Below are positions 1 to 7,844 of a stretch of DNA of 15,893 nucleotides, one piece after another. The DNA lies in NCBI GenBank assembly GCA_046715235.1, contig JBKJZO010000017.1, positions 1 to 15,893 of the forward strand, read 5' to 3'. Both the position numbers and the translations under genes were made by a program. Numbering within the stretch: position 1 is the stretch's first letter; each line of letters begins with the position of its first letter. The DNA comes from JBKJZO01 sp046715235 (lineage in GTDB: Bacteria > Actinomycetota > Actinomycetes > BP-191). A model generated the notes under the pieces. It was not told where the DNA came from. It was given only the letters and a program-made list of their open reading frames with translations, and ran no database searches.

Positions 1-1717
1 TCGTCTCGAGGTCGTCGACGCGTTCGCACACGACGACGAACTCGTCACCGGCGAGGCGGGCGAGCGTGTCCTCGTTGCGCAACACCTTCTGCAGCCGGCG
101 AGACACCGCGACGAGCAGCTGGTCGCCCGCCCGGTGGCCGAACGTGTCGTTGACCTGCTTGAAGCCGTCGAGGTCGACGAACATCACCGCGACCTTGGTG
201 TTCATCCGGTTCGCGCGGCTGAGCGCACTTTCCATCCGGTCGAGCAGCAGCACCCGGTTCGGCAGTCCCGTCAGCGCATCGTGCAGGGCCGCCTGGCGGA
301 TCTCGACCTCGGTGCGGTTGCGTTCGATCGCGCTTGTCAGCACGTTGGCGACCGCGCGCAGGAACGTCACGTCGTCGGCGGAGAAGCGCCGCGTCTTGGT
401 CGTGGCCACCGCGAGTACCCCGAACCGCTGCGACGGCGTACCGATCGGGACACTCACGCCGGAGACGATGCCGGCGTCGGCGAGCAACTCGCTGCCCTTG
501 CTGCTGGGCGACCGATCGAGTTCGAGGTAGCCGGGCGCGCCGGACATCAGCGGTACGCCGAAGAAGGGTTCCGAGGTACTGACCGTGCTGCGGTGGGCGT
601 CCGACATCGGCCAGCCGACAGCCGCGCGCAGCCCCAGCGTCTCGGCGCCGAGGGGTTCGAAGACGCCGCAGAACTGGACGTCGAGCGTCTGCGCCACCGA
701 TGTCGTCGCCTCGTCGAACAGCCGCGCGAGCTCGCTGCCGGCGAGCGCGCGATGCCCGATGCTGACCAGAGCCATCTGCTGTTCTGCCCGTACGGCGAGC
801 TCGGCGCGGGCGCCCTCGCGCTCGATGACGAGCCGGAACAGCCGCCAGACGATCATCAGCGTCAGCAGCAGCGAGCCGACGGCCGGGATCGATCCCGTCA
901 CGTTGCGGGCGTCCTGGAAGACGATCGACGGGGCCGCGATCAGCGCCACCCCCATGATCGACAGTCGCGCGTAGGGCACCCGGGACAAGCCGGGGAGGGC
1001 CGCGCGAGTCAGTTCGCCGCGGCTGTGGTGGGTGGCCGCGAGCAGGAACATCGCGACGCTGGCGAGCCAGAGCGTGCCGACCGGCCCGGTCGGGATACCG
1101 CGGTCGCCGTCGTACCCGACGACGTACCCGATGTTGCCGGCGAAAACGGCGAGCGTGCCGCCGAAGACCAGCCAGGCGCTGGTCAGGCGCCAGGTGCCCC
1201 AGAACATGAAGCGCACGGCCAGTGCGACGGCGAGCGCTTGCAGGATGGGGAAAAGGACGACACCGGTAGTTGAGCCCAGCGCGCCGCGCGTGCCGAGTTC
1301 CCGGTTGGCGACGAGCTCCCAGAGCACGACGGCGACGGCGCAGCACAGGATGAGGCCGTCGATGAACCCGTCGAGGTCTTTGATGTTGGTGCGCAGCGAG
1401 ATGAACCGGACGCTCGCGCCGAGGGCCGCGCCGTAGCCGACGATGAACAGGCCGATGCGCGCCGCGTCAGTGGCCGCGGACTCGGGCAAGTAGCCGACTG
1501 CGCCGCGCAGGGTCAGCGCGAGCAGACCGCCGCCGAGCAGCCACCACGCGACCTCGACCTCACGGCGGTCGCGGATCAGCGCGTACGCGAATGCGAGCAG
1601 CATGGCGCCCGCTGTGGCGTGGTACCAGACGTCGGCGAGGCCGTCGGGGAGCAGCACAAAGACCGCGACGGCGGCACACGCCGCCGCCCCGAGGAGTCGC
1701 CACCTCGCGGTCGTCAC
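1..1717 (-). CDS. Membrane-anchored GAF-GGDEF diguanylate cyclase (3' end outside window)
   Basis: Predicted diguanylate cyclase, making the second messenger cyclic di-GMP from two GTP at the inner face of the membrane. I translated 572 residues from a GTG at 1717. Residues ~8-285 form roughly eight to ten hydrophobic segments (for example LLGAAACAAVAVFVLL and LILCCAVAVVLW). Residues ~314-445 look like a GAF sensor domain. The GGDEF domain starts near 450 with LHDALTGLPNR, then FVDLDGFKQVNDTFGH with the metal-binding Asp. The signature is AGDEF (residues 556-560) instead of GGDEF. An RxxD inhibitory site, RNED, sits exactly five residues before it (547-550), so product feedback inhibition is likely. 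The C-terminal half of the GGDEF domain, and any EAL domain, lie beyond the window edge. The start is uncertain because no clear ribosome-binding site is visible. It begins 28 bases after the hemW stop, so co-transcription with hemW is likely. The sensed signal is unknown. Confidence 0.85.
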   Translation of the reverse strand, partial: MTTARWRLLGAAACAAVAVFVLLPDGLADVWYHATAGAMLLAFAYALIRDRREVEVAWWLLGGGLLALTLRGAVGYLPESAATDAARIGLFIVGYGAALGASVRFISLRTNIKDLDGFIDGLILCCAVAVVLWELVANRELGTRGALGSTTGVVLFPILQALAVALAVRFMFWGTWRLTSAWLVFGGTLAVFAGNIGYVVGYDGDRGIPTGPVGTLWLASVAMFLLAATHHSRGELTRAALPGLSRVPYARLSIMGVALIAAPSIVFQDARNVTGSIPAVGSLLLTLMIVWRLFRLVIEREGARAELAVRAEQQMALVSIGHRALAGSELARLFDEATTSVAQTLDVQFCGVFEPLGAETLGLRAAVGWPMSDAHRSTVSTSEPFFGVPLMSGAPGYLELDRSPSSKGSELLADAGIVSGVSVPIGTPSQRFGVLAVATTKTRRFSADDVTFLRAVANVLTSAIERNRTEVEIRQAALHDALTGLPNRVLLLDRMESALSRANRMNTKVAVMFVDLDGFKQVNDTFGHRAGDQLLVAVSRRLQKVLRNEDTLARLAGDEFVVVCERVDDLET

Positions 1718-1745
1718 ACATGAGTGGTCGGCGCGCGGAAGTGCC

Positions 1746-2972
1746 TTAGTGAGGCACCCGCGAAGAATGATCCGAATTGACTACTAGCTCGCGCACCACG
1801 TGGTCGGCGAGCAGGCGGCCTTGGGGGGTGAGCGTCGCGCGGTCGCCAGCCTGTTCGAGCAGGCCAGCCGCTTGCATTTCTCGTACGGCGTCGCGCGCTT
1901 TTTCGGGGATCGCGGCGGTCGGCAGGCCCTCGGCCAGGCGCAGTTCGAGCATGATCCGCTCGGTCAGCCGGTCCGTTTCGTCGAGGGTCTCCCGGGCCTG
2001 GGCCGGTGACAGTTTCGCGGCCGTGGCCTGCGCGTAGGCGGCCGGGTGGCGGACGTTCCACCAGCGGACGCCGCCGACGTGGCTGTGGGCTCCGGGCCCG
2101 GCCCCCCACCAGTTCGCGCCGCGCCAGTAGCCGAGGTTGTGCCGGCACTCGCCGCCGGGCGCGCTCCAGTTGCTCACCTCGTACCAGTCAAGGCCGGCTC
2201 GGGAGAAGGCCTCGTCGGCTTGGAGGTACTTGTCGGCCAGGTCGTCGTCGTCGGGCGCCGCGATCTCGCCGCGGGCGACCTGGGCGGCCAGCCGGGTGCC
2301 CTCCTCGACGATCAGCGCGTAGGCGCTGATGTGATCGGGGCCGGCTTGCAGTGCGGTGTCGATGCTGCGCTGCCAGTCGTGTTGGCTCTCCCCCGGGGTG
2401 CCGTAGATGAGGTCGAGGCTGACGTGCTCGAAGCCGGCTTGGCGGGCCCACTGCGCGCACTGCCCGGGACGCTCGGGTGTGTGCACCCGCTCGAGCACTC
2501 GCAGGACGTGCGGCACCGCGCTCTGCATGCCGAAGCTGATGCGGTTGAAACCGTTCGCGGTGAGGTCGTGGAGGGCGCGCTCGTCAACGGACTCAGGGTT
2601 GGCCTCGGTTGTGACCTCCGCTGAGGGCGCGAGACCGAAGCTCTGCCCTAGTGCGTGGAGGATTTTGCCGAGGTCGGCTGGCGGCAGAAGCGTCGGCGTT
2701 CCGCCGCCCCATAAGACCGTGTGGATGGGGAGGTCGCGGTCGCCGAGTACGTCGCGGGCGAGTTCGATCTCGGCGATGACCGCGTCGGAGTACGAGGACT
2801 GGAGGCCACCGAGGTCGGTGTAGGTGTTGAAGTCGCAGTAGCCGCACCGGGCGACGCAGAACGGCACGTGCACGTAGAAGCCGAACGGCCGAGACCCGAG
2901 CTCGGCGAGCGCACTCTCCGGCAGCTCGCCACCGGCGGGCGCCGGGTCGCCCGGGGGCGGAGTGGACGGCAT
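1746..2972 (-). CDS. hemW: HemW, radical-SAM heme chaperone (HemN-like)
   Basis: Radical S-adenosylmethionine protein of the HemW family (408 aa, normal length). These proteins were long annotated as oxygen-independent coproporphyrinogen oxidases but are now regarded as heme chaperones. The [4Fe-4S] motif CxxxCxxC is at C39, C43 and C46 within HVPFCVARCGYCDFN. The residue pair after the third Cys is Asp-Phe, with no fourth Cys, which is the HemW rather than the HemN pattern. A glycine-rich SAM-binding stretch (LWGGGTPTLL) follows near residues 88-97, then NPESV, FGMQSAV and DLIYGTPGE, all typical of the family. The C-terminal part (RLTERIMLELRLAEGL) is the HemN C-terminal domain. The ATG at 2972 was chosen because the core begins about 30 residues later; the preceding ribosome-binding site is weak (GAGA). 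In many actinobacteria hemW directly follows lepA. Here an IS remnant and a small gene separate them. The GGDEF gene follows after 28 bases. Confidence 0.93.
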   Translation of the reverse strand: MPSTPPPGDPAPAGGELPESALAELGSRPFGFYVHVPFCVARCGYCDFNTYTDLGGLQSSYSDAVIAEIELARDVLGDRDLPIHTVLWGGGTPTLLPPADLGKILHALGQSFGLAPSAEVTTEANPESVDERALHDLTANGFNRISFGMQSAVPHVLRVLERVHTPERPGQCAQWARQAGFEHVSLDLIYGTPGESQHDWQRSIDTALQAGPDHISAYALIVEEGTRLAAQVARGEIAAPDDDDLADKYLQADEAFSRAGLDWYEVSNWSAPGGECRHNLGYWRGANWWGAGPGAHSHVGGVRWWNVRHPAAYAQATAAKLSPAQARETLDETDRLTERIMLELRLAEGLPTAAIPEKARDAVREMQAAGLLEQAGDRATLTPQGRLLADHVVRELVVNSDHSSRVPH

Positions 2973-3140
2973 ACAGACAGTCTCGCAGCCGCGGCAGAAG
3001 GGCTCCCAACGACTTACGGAAAGTGAGCGTCGTCTGGGTCCCCGGCGCAGCCGCTATTGGTGCACGATTGCGCCACCTGCCACAAAACTCGCGGCCCATC
3101 GGTGGATGGCGTCCCGGGCGACGATGACGATGATGGAGAT

Positions 3141-3305
3141 ATGGACGTCACAGCCGATCTGACGCGGTACGACGGCAAAGTCGTGTACGCCGAACTTCGC
3201 GATGGCAGTGAGCTGGCCGGACCCGCGTCGGTCATCGGCGACCGCCTCAACATCTTCGGCCGTGTAGTCAGCGCCTCAGAAGTGGTGACCATCGAAGCTC
3301 TCTAA
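3141..3305 (+). CDS. Small hypothetical protein, 54 aa
   Basis: Short open frame encoding 54 residues from an ATG at 3141. I do not recognise the family. The sequence looks like real coding DNA rather than a shadow: balanced composition, alternating hydrophobic/polar residues suggesting several beta strands (KVVYAELRDGSELAG, RLNIFGRVVSASEVVTIEAL), and no Arg/Ala low-complexity bias. A small beta-barrel (SH3/Sm-like) fold is a guess from this pattern only. GGAG at 3135-3138 is only two bases from the ATG, which is tight for a ribosome-binding site. The frame is open further upstream to TTG/GTG at 3057/3060, but that extension (Asp-rich, low complexity) does not look like protein. The gene is divergent from hemW (169 bases apart) and on the same strand as the IS remnant downstream. 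It is alone, with no partner gene. Confidence 0.55.
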   Translation: MDVTADLTRYDGKVVYAELRDGSELAGPASVIGDRLNIFGRVVSASEVVTIEAL

Positions 3306-3402
3306 CCAGCAGTCAGTCATTGCCGCCACCGCTCCTGGCCTTGTTTCCGCAGTCGGATACGTCGCTAATTGCTGAGCACTTGAACCTTCGAAACCAAAGG
3401 CT

Positions 3403-3422
3403 GCGAGCTTTCGGAAGCTCGC
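3403..3422 (+). terminator. Perfect 8-bp hairpin, possible terminator of the small gene
   Basis: GCGAGCTT (3403-3410), loop TCGG, AAGCTCGC (3415-3422): a perfect eight-base-pair stem with a stable UUCG-like tetraloop. It lies 98 bases after the stop of the 54-residue gene and upstream of the IS remnant. No T-run follows, so it is at best a Rho-independent terminator of the actinobacterial type lacking a U-tract. It could instead be part of the end of the decayed insertion sequence. The bases around 3340-3420 are noticeably less GC-rich than the rest of the window. Confidence 0.4.
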
Positions 3423-3502
3423 TCAGTGCAGCGGCCTAGGTTCCGGGGGCGGATCTGCGGCGGTATCGATCTCCTCCACCGCACGGGCCAAGTTTCTGCT
3501 CC

Positions 3503-3746
3503 TCGGTCGACGACCATGGATCGCACTCCGCGTCAGATCGTAAGTTCAGCACCTGGCTCTACAACGTCCGCACCCGCTACCGCTCGCCCTGGACCAACGG
3601 TGTCATCGAACGCTGCTTCGGCAGCCTCAAATACGAGCACTTCTTCCGCAGCGAGATCACGAACGGCTACGAACTCGGCCAGCAGATCGACGTCTTCCGT
3701 GGTCTCTACAACGAGAGGCGTGACGAGCCGAGCGTCGACGTACCAG

Positions 3747-3766
<20 letters not shown>
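3503..3766 (+). pseudogene. IS3-like (rve integrase core) transposase C-terminal remnant
   Basis: Only the last ~88 residues of a DDE transposase survive. The frame reads VDDHGS, then STWLYNVRTRYRSPWTNG, VIERCFGSLKYEHFF and GLYNERRDEP. This is the familiar C-terminal pattern of IS3-type integrases: Asp in a TDNGS-like motif, then PWTNG-x-IER with the catalytic Glu, then the Y-N-E-R end. The Asp-to-Glu distance is about 31 residues instead of about 34-35, pointing to a small deletion. There is no start codon, no orfA and no N-terminal half with the first Asp, and the frame hits a stop at 3437-3439 upstream. The normal RPHEAL-type ending is replaced by unrelated residues that run into the end of lepA on the other strand, stopping at 3764-3766. 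I could not find matching terminal inverted repeats or a target duplication. It is a non-functional scar. Confidence 0.8.
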
Positions 3767-5555
<1,789 letters not shown>

Positions 5556-5622
5556 GCAGATCCATCTCGTTGCGGGGGGTCGGTCGGGCGATTCTCCCAC
5601 GCGGCCGGGGCTCAGCCGGGGG

Positions 5623-6414
5623 TCAGCCGCCGACCGGGTCCCCGATCGCCATCTCGATGCCGAACCGTTGGGCGAGAACCGCCGCCCACTCTTGGTTGCC
5701 GTTGATCGGCGTCGCGTCGCGGTCGCCGTCGCGGGTGACGATGAGTTCGGTGCCCGTCAAGGTGACGCGCCCGCTCGGGGTCGCGATCGAGCAGACGCTT
5801 CCTGAGCGGAAATGCGAGTCCTCAGCGGTCTCGAACCATCTGCACTGCGCGGCGAAGTCCCCCAGCGATCTCGGCGTCATGTCGAAGCGGTAGCCGTCCT
5901 TCCATCCGCCGTCGCCGGCCGGCTCGAGGGTCAGCCACTCATCGGGCCCGAGCGGATCGACGCGGTACGCGCGGCCGCCCGCGACTGGCGGCTGCGGGCC
6001 CTCCTTGCCCAGCTCGAGCGGCTCCATCGAGAAGTCACCGAATCCGACGTCCGCGAGGTAGGTCGCCTCAGTTCGTACGACGAGCGCCAGGTGATCGAAG
6101 TCGGGCCCGAACGCGTTGTTGCCACGCGACACGCGCGCCGAGACCCTGGTCACGTCGAAGCCGAGCTGTTCGAGCAGTACGGCGAACAGGCCGTTGAGCT
6201 CGTAACAGAAACCGCCGCGCCGCCGCCGTACGACCTTGTCGAAGATCGCGTCAACCTCCAGCGCGATCGGCGTACCGCCGGGGTTGATGTCGAGGTTCTC
6301 GAACGGCACCGCCAGCAGGTGGGCGCGCTGCAGGACGCGCAGGACATCAGTGGTCGGCTCGCGCGGTCCGGCATACCCGATGCGGTCGAGGTAGGCATCA
6401 ACATCGATCGACAT
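5623..6414 (-). CDS. Arylamine N-acetyltransferase (NAT)
   Basis: Cytosolic enzyme moving an acetyl group from acetyl-CoA to arylamines, hydrazines or arylhydroxylamines through a Cys-His-Asp triad. The triad is visible: Cys in RGGFCYELN (about residue 70), His in DFDHLAL (about 108) and Asp in LADVGFGD (about 122). The N-terminal VPFENLDI is also a family hallmark. With 263 residues from the ATG at 6414 the length is close to the usual ~270-280. I prefer this ATG over the GTG at 6420 because AAGGGG lies seven bases before the ATG but only one base before the GTG. The gene precedes lepA by 22-67 bases. Nothing around it (no aromatic degradation or natural-product genes) shows the substrate. 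Some NAT homologues act in polyketide or ansamycin chain release; no such cluster is seen here, so a stand-alone detoxifying or CoA-metabolising role is more likely. Confidence 0.93.
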   Translation of the reverse strand: MSIDVDAYLDRIGYAGPREPTTDVLRVLQRAHLLAVPFENLDINPGGTPIALEVDAIFDKVVRRRRGGFCYELNGLFAVLLEQLGFDVTRVSARVSRGNNAFGPDFDHLALVVRTEATYLADVGFGDFSMEPLELGKEGPQPPVAGGRAYRVDPLGPDEWLTLEPAGDGGWKDGYRFDMTPRSLGDFAAQCRWFETAEDSHFRSGSVCSIATPSGRVTLTGTELIVTRDGDRDATPINGNQEWAAVLAQRFGIEMAIGDPVGG

Positions 6415-6790
6415 GCTCACGCCCCTTCGCGGCCTCGAATCCTGACCACTTTCACTCTTGCTTTTTCCTGTCGGGTAGTCGATTCAGCGGCCGTGTGGCC
6501 GTGGCGAACAGGTCGCCGACGCGCACCAGGACGAATACCTGGCATACACGATTGATGGCCTGAACCCTGACGACCGTGAACGGCGTCAGCAGCTGTGAGT
6601 TGCGGCTCAGCTTCAAGCGCGCTGATGCCCCGCCTGAGCACGTCCTCGTACCGTTGCGCAGCGACGACGGCCCAATGGAAGCCCTGCGACAGCAGCTGAC
6701 CAACTTCGACGAGAGTGATCTTGGAACGGGACTGGACGTCGTCGAGGTGCGCGCGCTGCTCCGCAGTCAGTCGAGGTAGCCGCCGGCGCG
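6415..6790. other. Gap without a recognisable gene between NAT and the GNAT gene
   Basis: About 375 bases with no gene I can defend. Two open frames exist. One is on minus, 6417-6809 (131 codons), and becomes Arg/His-rich in its second half. The other is on plus, 6576-6779 (67 aa, GTG start), and its stop codon falls in the hairpin at 6772-6798. Neither matches a family I know, and neither has a convincing ribosome-binding site. The first ~80 residues of the minus frame (for example KITLVEVGQLLSQGFHWAVV) look somewhat protein-like, so a decayed gene is possible. The region should also contain the NAT/lepA promoter, but I see no clear -35/-10 pair. AAGGGG near 6421-6426 (minus strand) is the NAT ribosome-binding site. 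Confidence 0.4.
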
Positions 6791-6798
6791 CTACCTCG
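6772..6798. terminator. Perfect 9-bp inverted repeat over the GNAT stop codon
   Basis: CGAGGTAGC (6772-6780) and GCTACCTCG (6790-6798) are perfect inverted arms around a nine-base GC loop. The right arm contains the GNAT stop codon (minus strand, 6791-6793). It is placed as a terminator of GNAT transcription and, being symmetrical, could work in both directions. No T-run follows on either side, which is common in high-GC actinobacteria. An operator is a less likely alternative. Confidence 0.45.
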
Positions 6799-7378
6799 CG
6801 TCGCGCCACATAGGGACGACCGGTGGCCCACCGGGGAGCGCGATCGGCTCGCGGTCCGCGAACCCGTGCCGACGGTAGAAAGACAGGTTTCGAGGGTTCG
6901 ACGACTCGAGGTAGACGGGCAGTCCGGCGGCGTCGGCGTGCTCCAGGAGACGGGTGAGCAGCGCCGCGCCGACGCCTCGGCCGGGGTTAGCCGCGCCGAG
7001 CCCGAATAAGTACCACGCCGGCTCGGCGGGGTGGTGCCGCTCTGTGATGGTGAGTGCCCGCAGCACCCTCGGTGTCCGGCCACGACACGTCGCTATCAGG
7101 CCCGGCAGCATCGCGACCTGCCGGGCCACGCCCGGCTTGGCGTCCTCGGGGGGCAGCCAGATCGCGACACCCTGCCCGTCATCGGTGGTCCAGACAGCGT
7201 TGGCGGGGAAGCCGAGATGGCGAAGGGACATTGCGAAGAAGGCGGGGAATCGCGCCCGATCACCGACGAACCAGTTCATCAATGGATCGTCGGCAAACGC
7301 GCGGGAGAAGGTTGCTGCCAATTGCGGCGTCTCGTCCGGACGGCCACGTCGTACCACTTCGACAGGGTGCCTGACCAT
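6791..7378 (-). CDS. GNAT-family N-acetyltransferase
   Basis: Acetyl-CoA-dependent GNAT acetyltransferase of 195 residues, substrate unknown. The acetyl-CoA pyrophosphate-binding motif A is PGRGVGAALL (about residues 132-141), preceded by the beta strand WYLFGLGA. It is followed by VYLESSNPRNLSFYRRHGF, the Asn/Tyr-containing C-terminal motif of the superfamily. The arrangement with a long middle insertion (ATCRGRTPRVLRAL) resembles the large single-domain GNATs common in actinobacteria. The ATG at 7378 is supported by a promoter whose predicted transcription start coincides with it: TTGACA (7408-7413) and TACTAT (7386-7391) on the minus strand, 16 bases apart. The -10 box ends seven bases before the ATG, so the mRNA is probably leaderless. 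The gene is divergent from a marR gene and is its most likely target. A hairpin covers its stop codon. Confidence 0.87.
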   Translation of the reverse strand: MVRHPVEVVRRGRPDETPQLAATFSRAFADDPLMNWFVGDRARFPAFFAMSLRHLGFPANAVWTTDDGQGVAIWLPPEDAKPGVARQVAMLPGLIATCRGRTPRVLRALTITERHHPAEPAWYLFGLGAANPGRGVGAALLTRLLEHADAAGLPVYLESSNPRNLSFYRRHGFADREPIALPGGPPVVPMWRDAR

Positions 7379-7405
7379 GTTGCCTATAGTAAGGTCACCT
7401 GTCGA
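7359..7405. promoter_or_regulatory. Inverted repeat in the marR/GNAT divergent region, candidate MarR operator
   Basis: TCGACAGG (7359-7366) and CCTGTCGA (7398-7405) are perfect 8-base inverted arms, with the further bases partly matching (GTGCC against TGACC). Between the arms lie the start codon and -10 box of the GNAT gene. The right arm sits in the GNAT -35/-10 spacer and just before the marR ATG. A smaller palindrome, AGGTCACCT (7392-7400), overlaps the right arm. MarR regulators usually bind such palindromes between themselves and a divergent target, so auto- and cross-repression is the natural reading. This is inference from position and symmetry. Confidence 0.45.
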
Positions 7406-7413
7406 GATGTCAA
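7386..7413 (-). promoter_or_regulatory. Promoter of the GNAT gene, leaderless architecture
   Basis: On the minus strand a perfect -35 TTGACA (7408-7413) is followed after 16 bases by the -10 TACTAT (7386-7391). Seven bases (AGGCAAC) separate the -10 from the GNAT ATG (7376-7378), so transcription is expected to start at or within a base of the A of the ATG. This is the typical layout of leaderless genes in actinobacteria. The match to consensus is the best in the window. A TATAGT (7385-7390) on the plus strand overlaps it and could serve marR, but its -35 (TCGACA, 7359-7364) is 20 bases away. Confidence 0.65.
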
Positions 7414-7844
7414 GGGCACTGGCTGACCTGCTGGACGACTGCTACCGCGCGATGAATGCCACCATCATCGAGCGGCTAGCGGCGCTCGGCCATGAGCAGA
7501 TTCGGCCGGCCCACGCCAAGGTCTTCGAGCACATTGGCGCTGACGGCGCGCGCGTCGCCGACATGGCGGTCGCAGCGCAGATCACCAAACAGTCCATGAG
7601 CGAGCTCGTGGCCGACCTTGAAGCCGCCGGCTACGTCGAGCGGTTCCCCGATCCCACCGACGGCCGAGCGAAACTGGTCCGCCTGACCAAGGCGGGTTGG
7701 GACGCAGTGGACATCGCGCGCGATGTCCTCGACTCGCTGTACAACAGGCTCGAGGAGCAACTCGGCACCCGACGCTACCGATCCGTCGTCAACGGGCTCG
7801 CCGTCGTACACGCGGAGCTGGCATCCCCCACGGCGGGACCCTAG
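7407..7844 (+). CDS. MarR-family transcriptional regulator
   Basis: Winged helix-turn-helix regulator of the MarR family, 145 residues, the usual size. It begins MSRALADLLDDCYRAMN. The recognition region VADMAVAAQITKQSMSELVA (HTH) is followed by DLEAAGYVERFPDP and the wing signature DPTDGRAKLVRLTKAG. The C-terminal helix (LEEQLGTRRYRSVVNGL) serves dimerisation. The ATG at 7407 gives a normal N-terminus. An in-frame ATG at 7377, overlapping the GNAT start codon on the other strand in one CATG, would add ten residues. AAGG at 7391-7394 is the only, rather distant, ribosome-binding candidate. It is divergent from the GNAT gene and convergent with the malic enzyme gene: its TAG (7842-7844) overlaps the malic enzyme stop in CTAG. 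It probably represses GNAT and itself. The ligand is unknown; phenolic compounds are common ligands in the family. Confidence 0.9.
   Translation: MSRALADLLDDCYRAMNATIIERLAALGHEQIRPAHAKVFEHIGADGARVADMAVAAQITKQSMSELVADLEAAGYVERFPDPTDGRAKLVRLTKAGWDAVDIARDVLDSLYNRLEEQLGTRRYRSVVNGLAVVHAELASPTAGP

Noticed and set aside
45..1346. Arg-rich minus-strand frame of 433 codons
   Set aside because: It is a frame-shifted shadow of the GAF-GGDEF gene, which reads continuously in another minus frame through the same bases.
3057..3140. CxxCH heme-like motif (CATCHK) in an upstream extension of the small gene
   Set aside because: There is no signal peptide or convincing start at TTG/GTG, and an Asp-rich low-complexity linker follows. 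The protein-like part begins at the ATG at 3141, so the motif is probably chance.
3306..3425. Possible tRNA or riboswitch (a TTCGAA motif near 3387)
   Set aside because: No cloverleaf arms or conserved riboswitch core can be drawn around it; only the simple hairpin at 3403-3422 holds up.
6417..6809. Minus-strand frame of 131 codons between GNAT and NAT
   Set aside because: No recognised family, composition degenerating to Arg/His-rich, no ribosome-binding site, and overlap with the GNAT end. Kept only as part of the unexplained gap.
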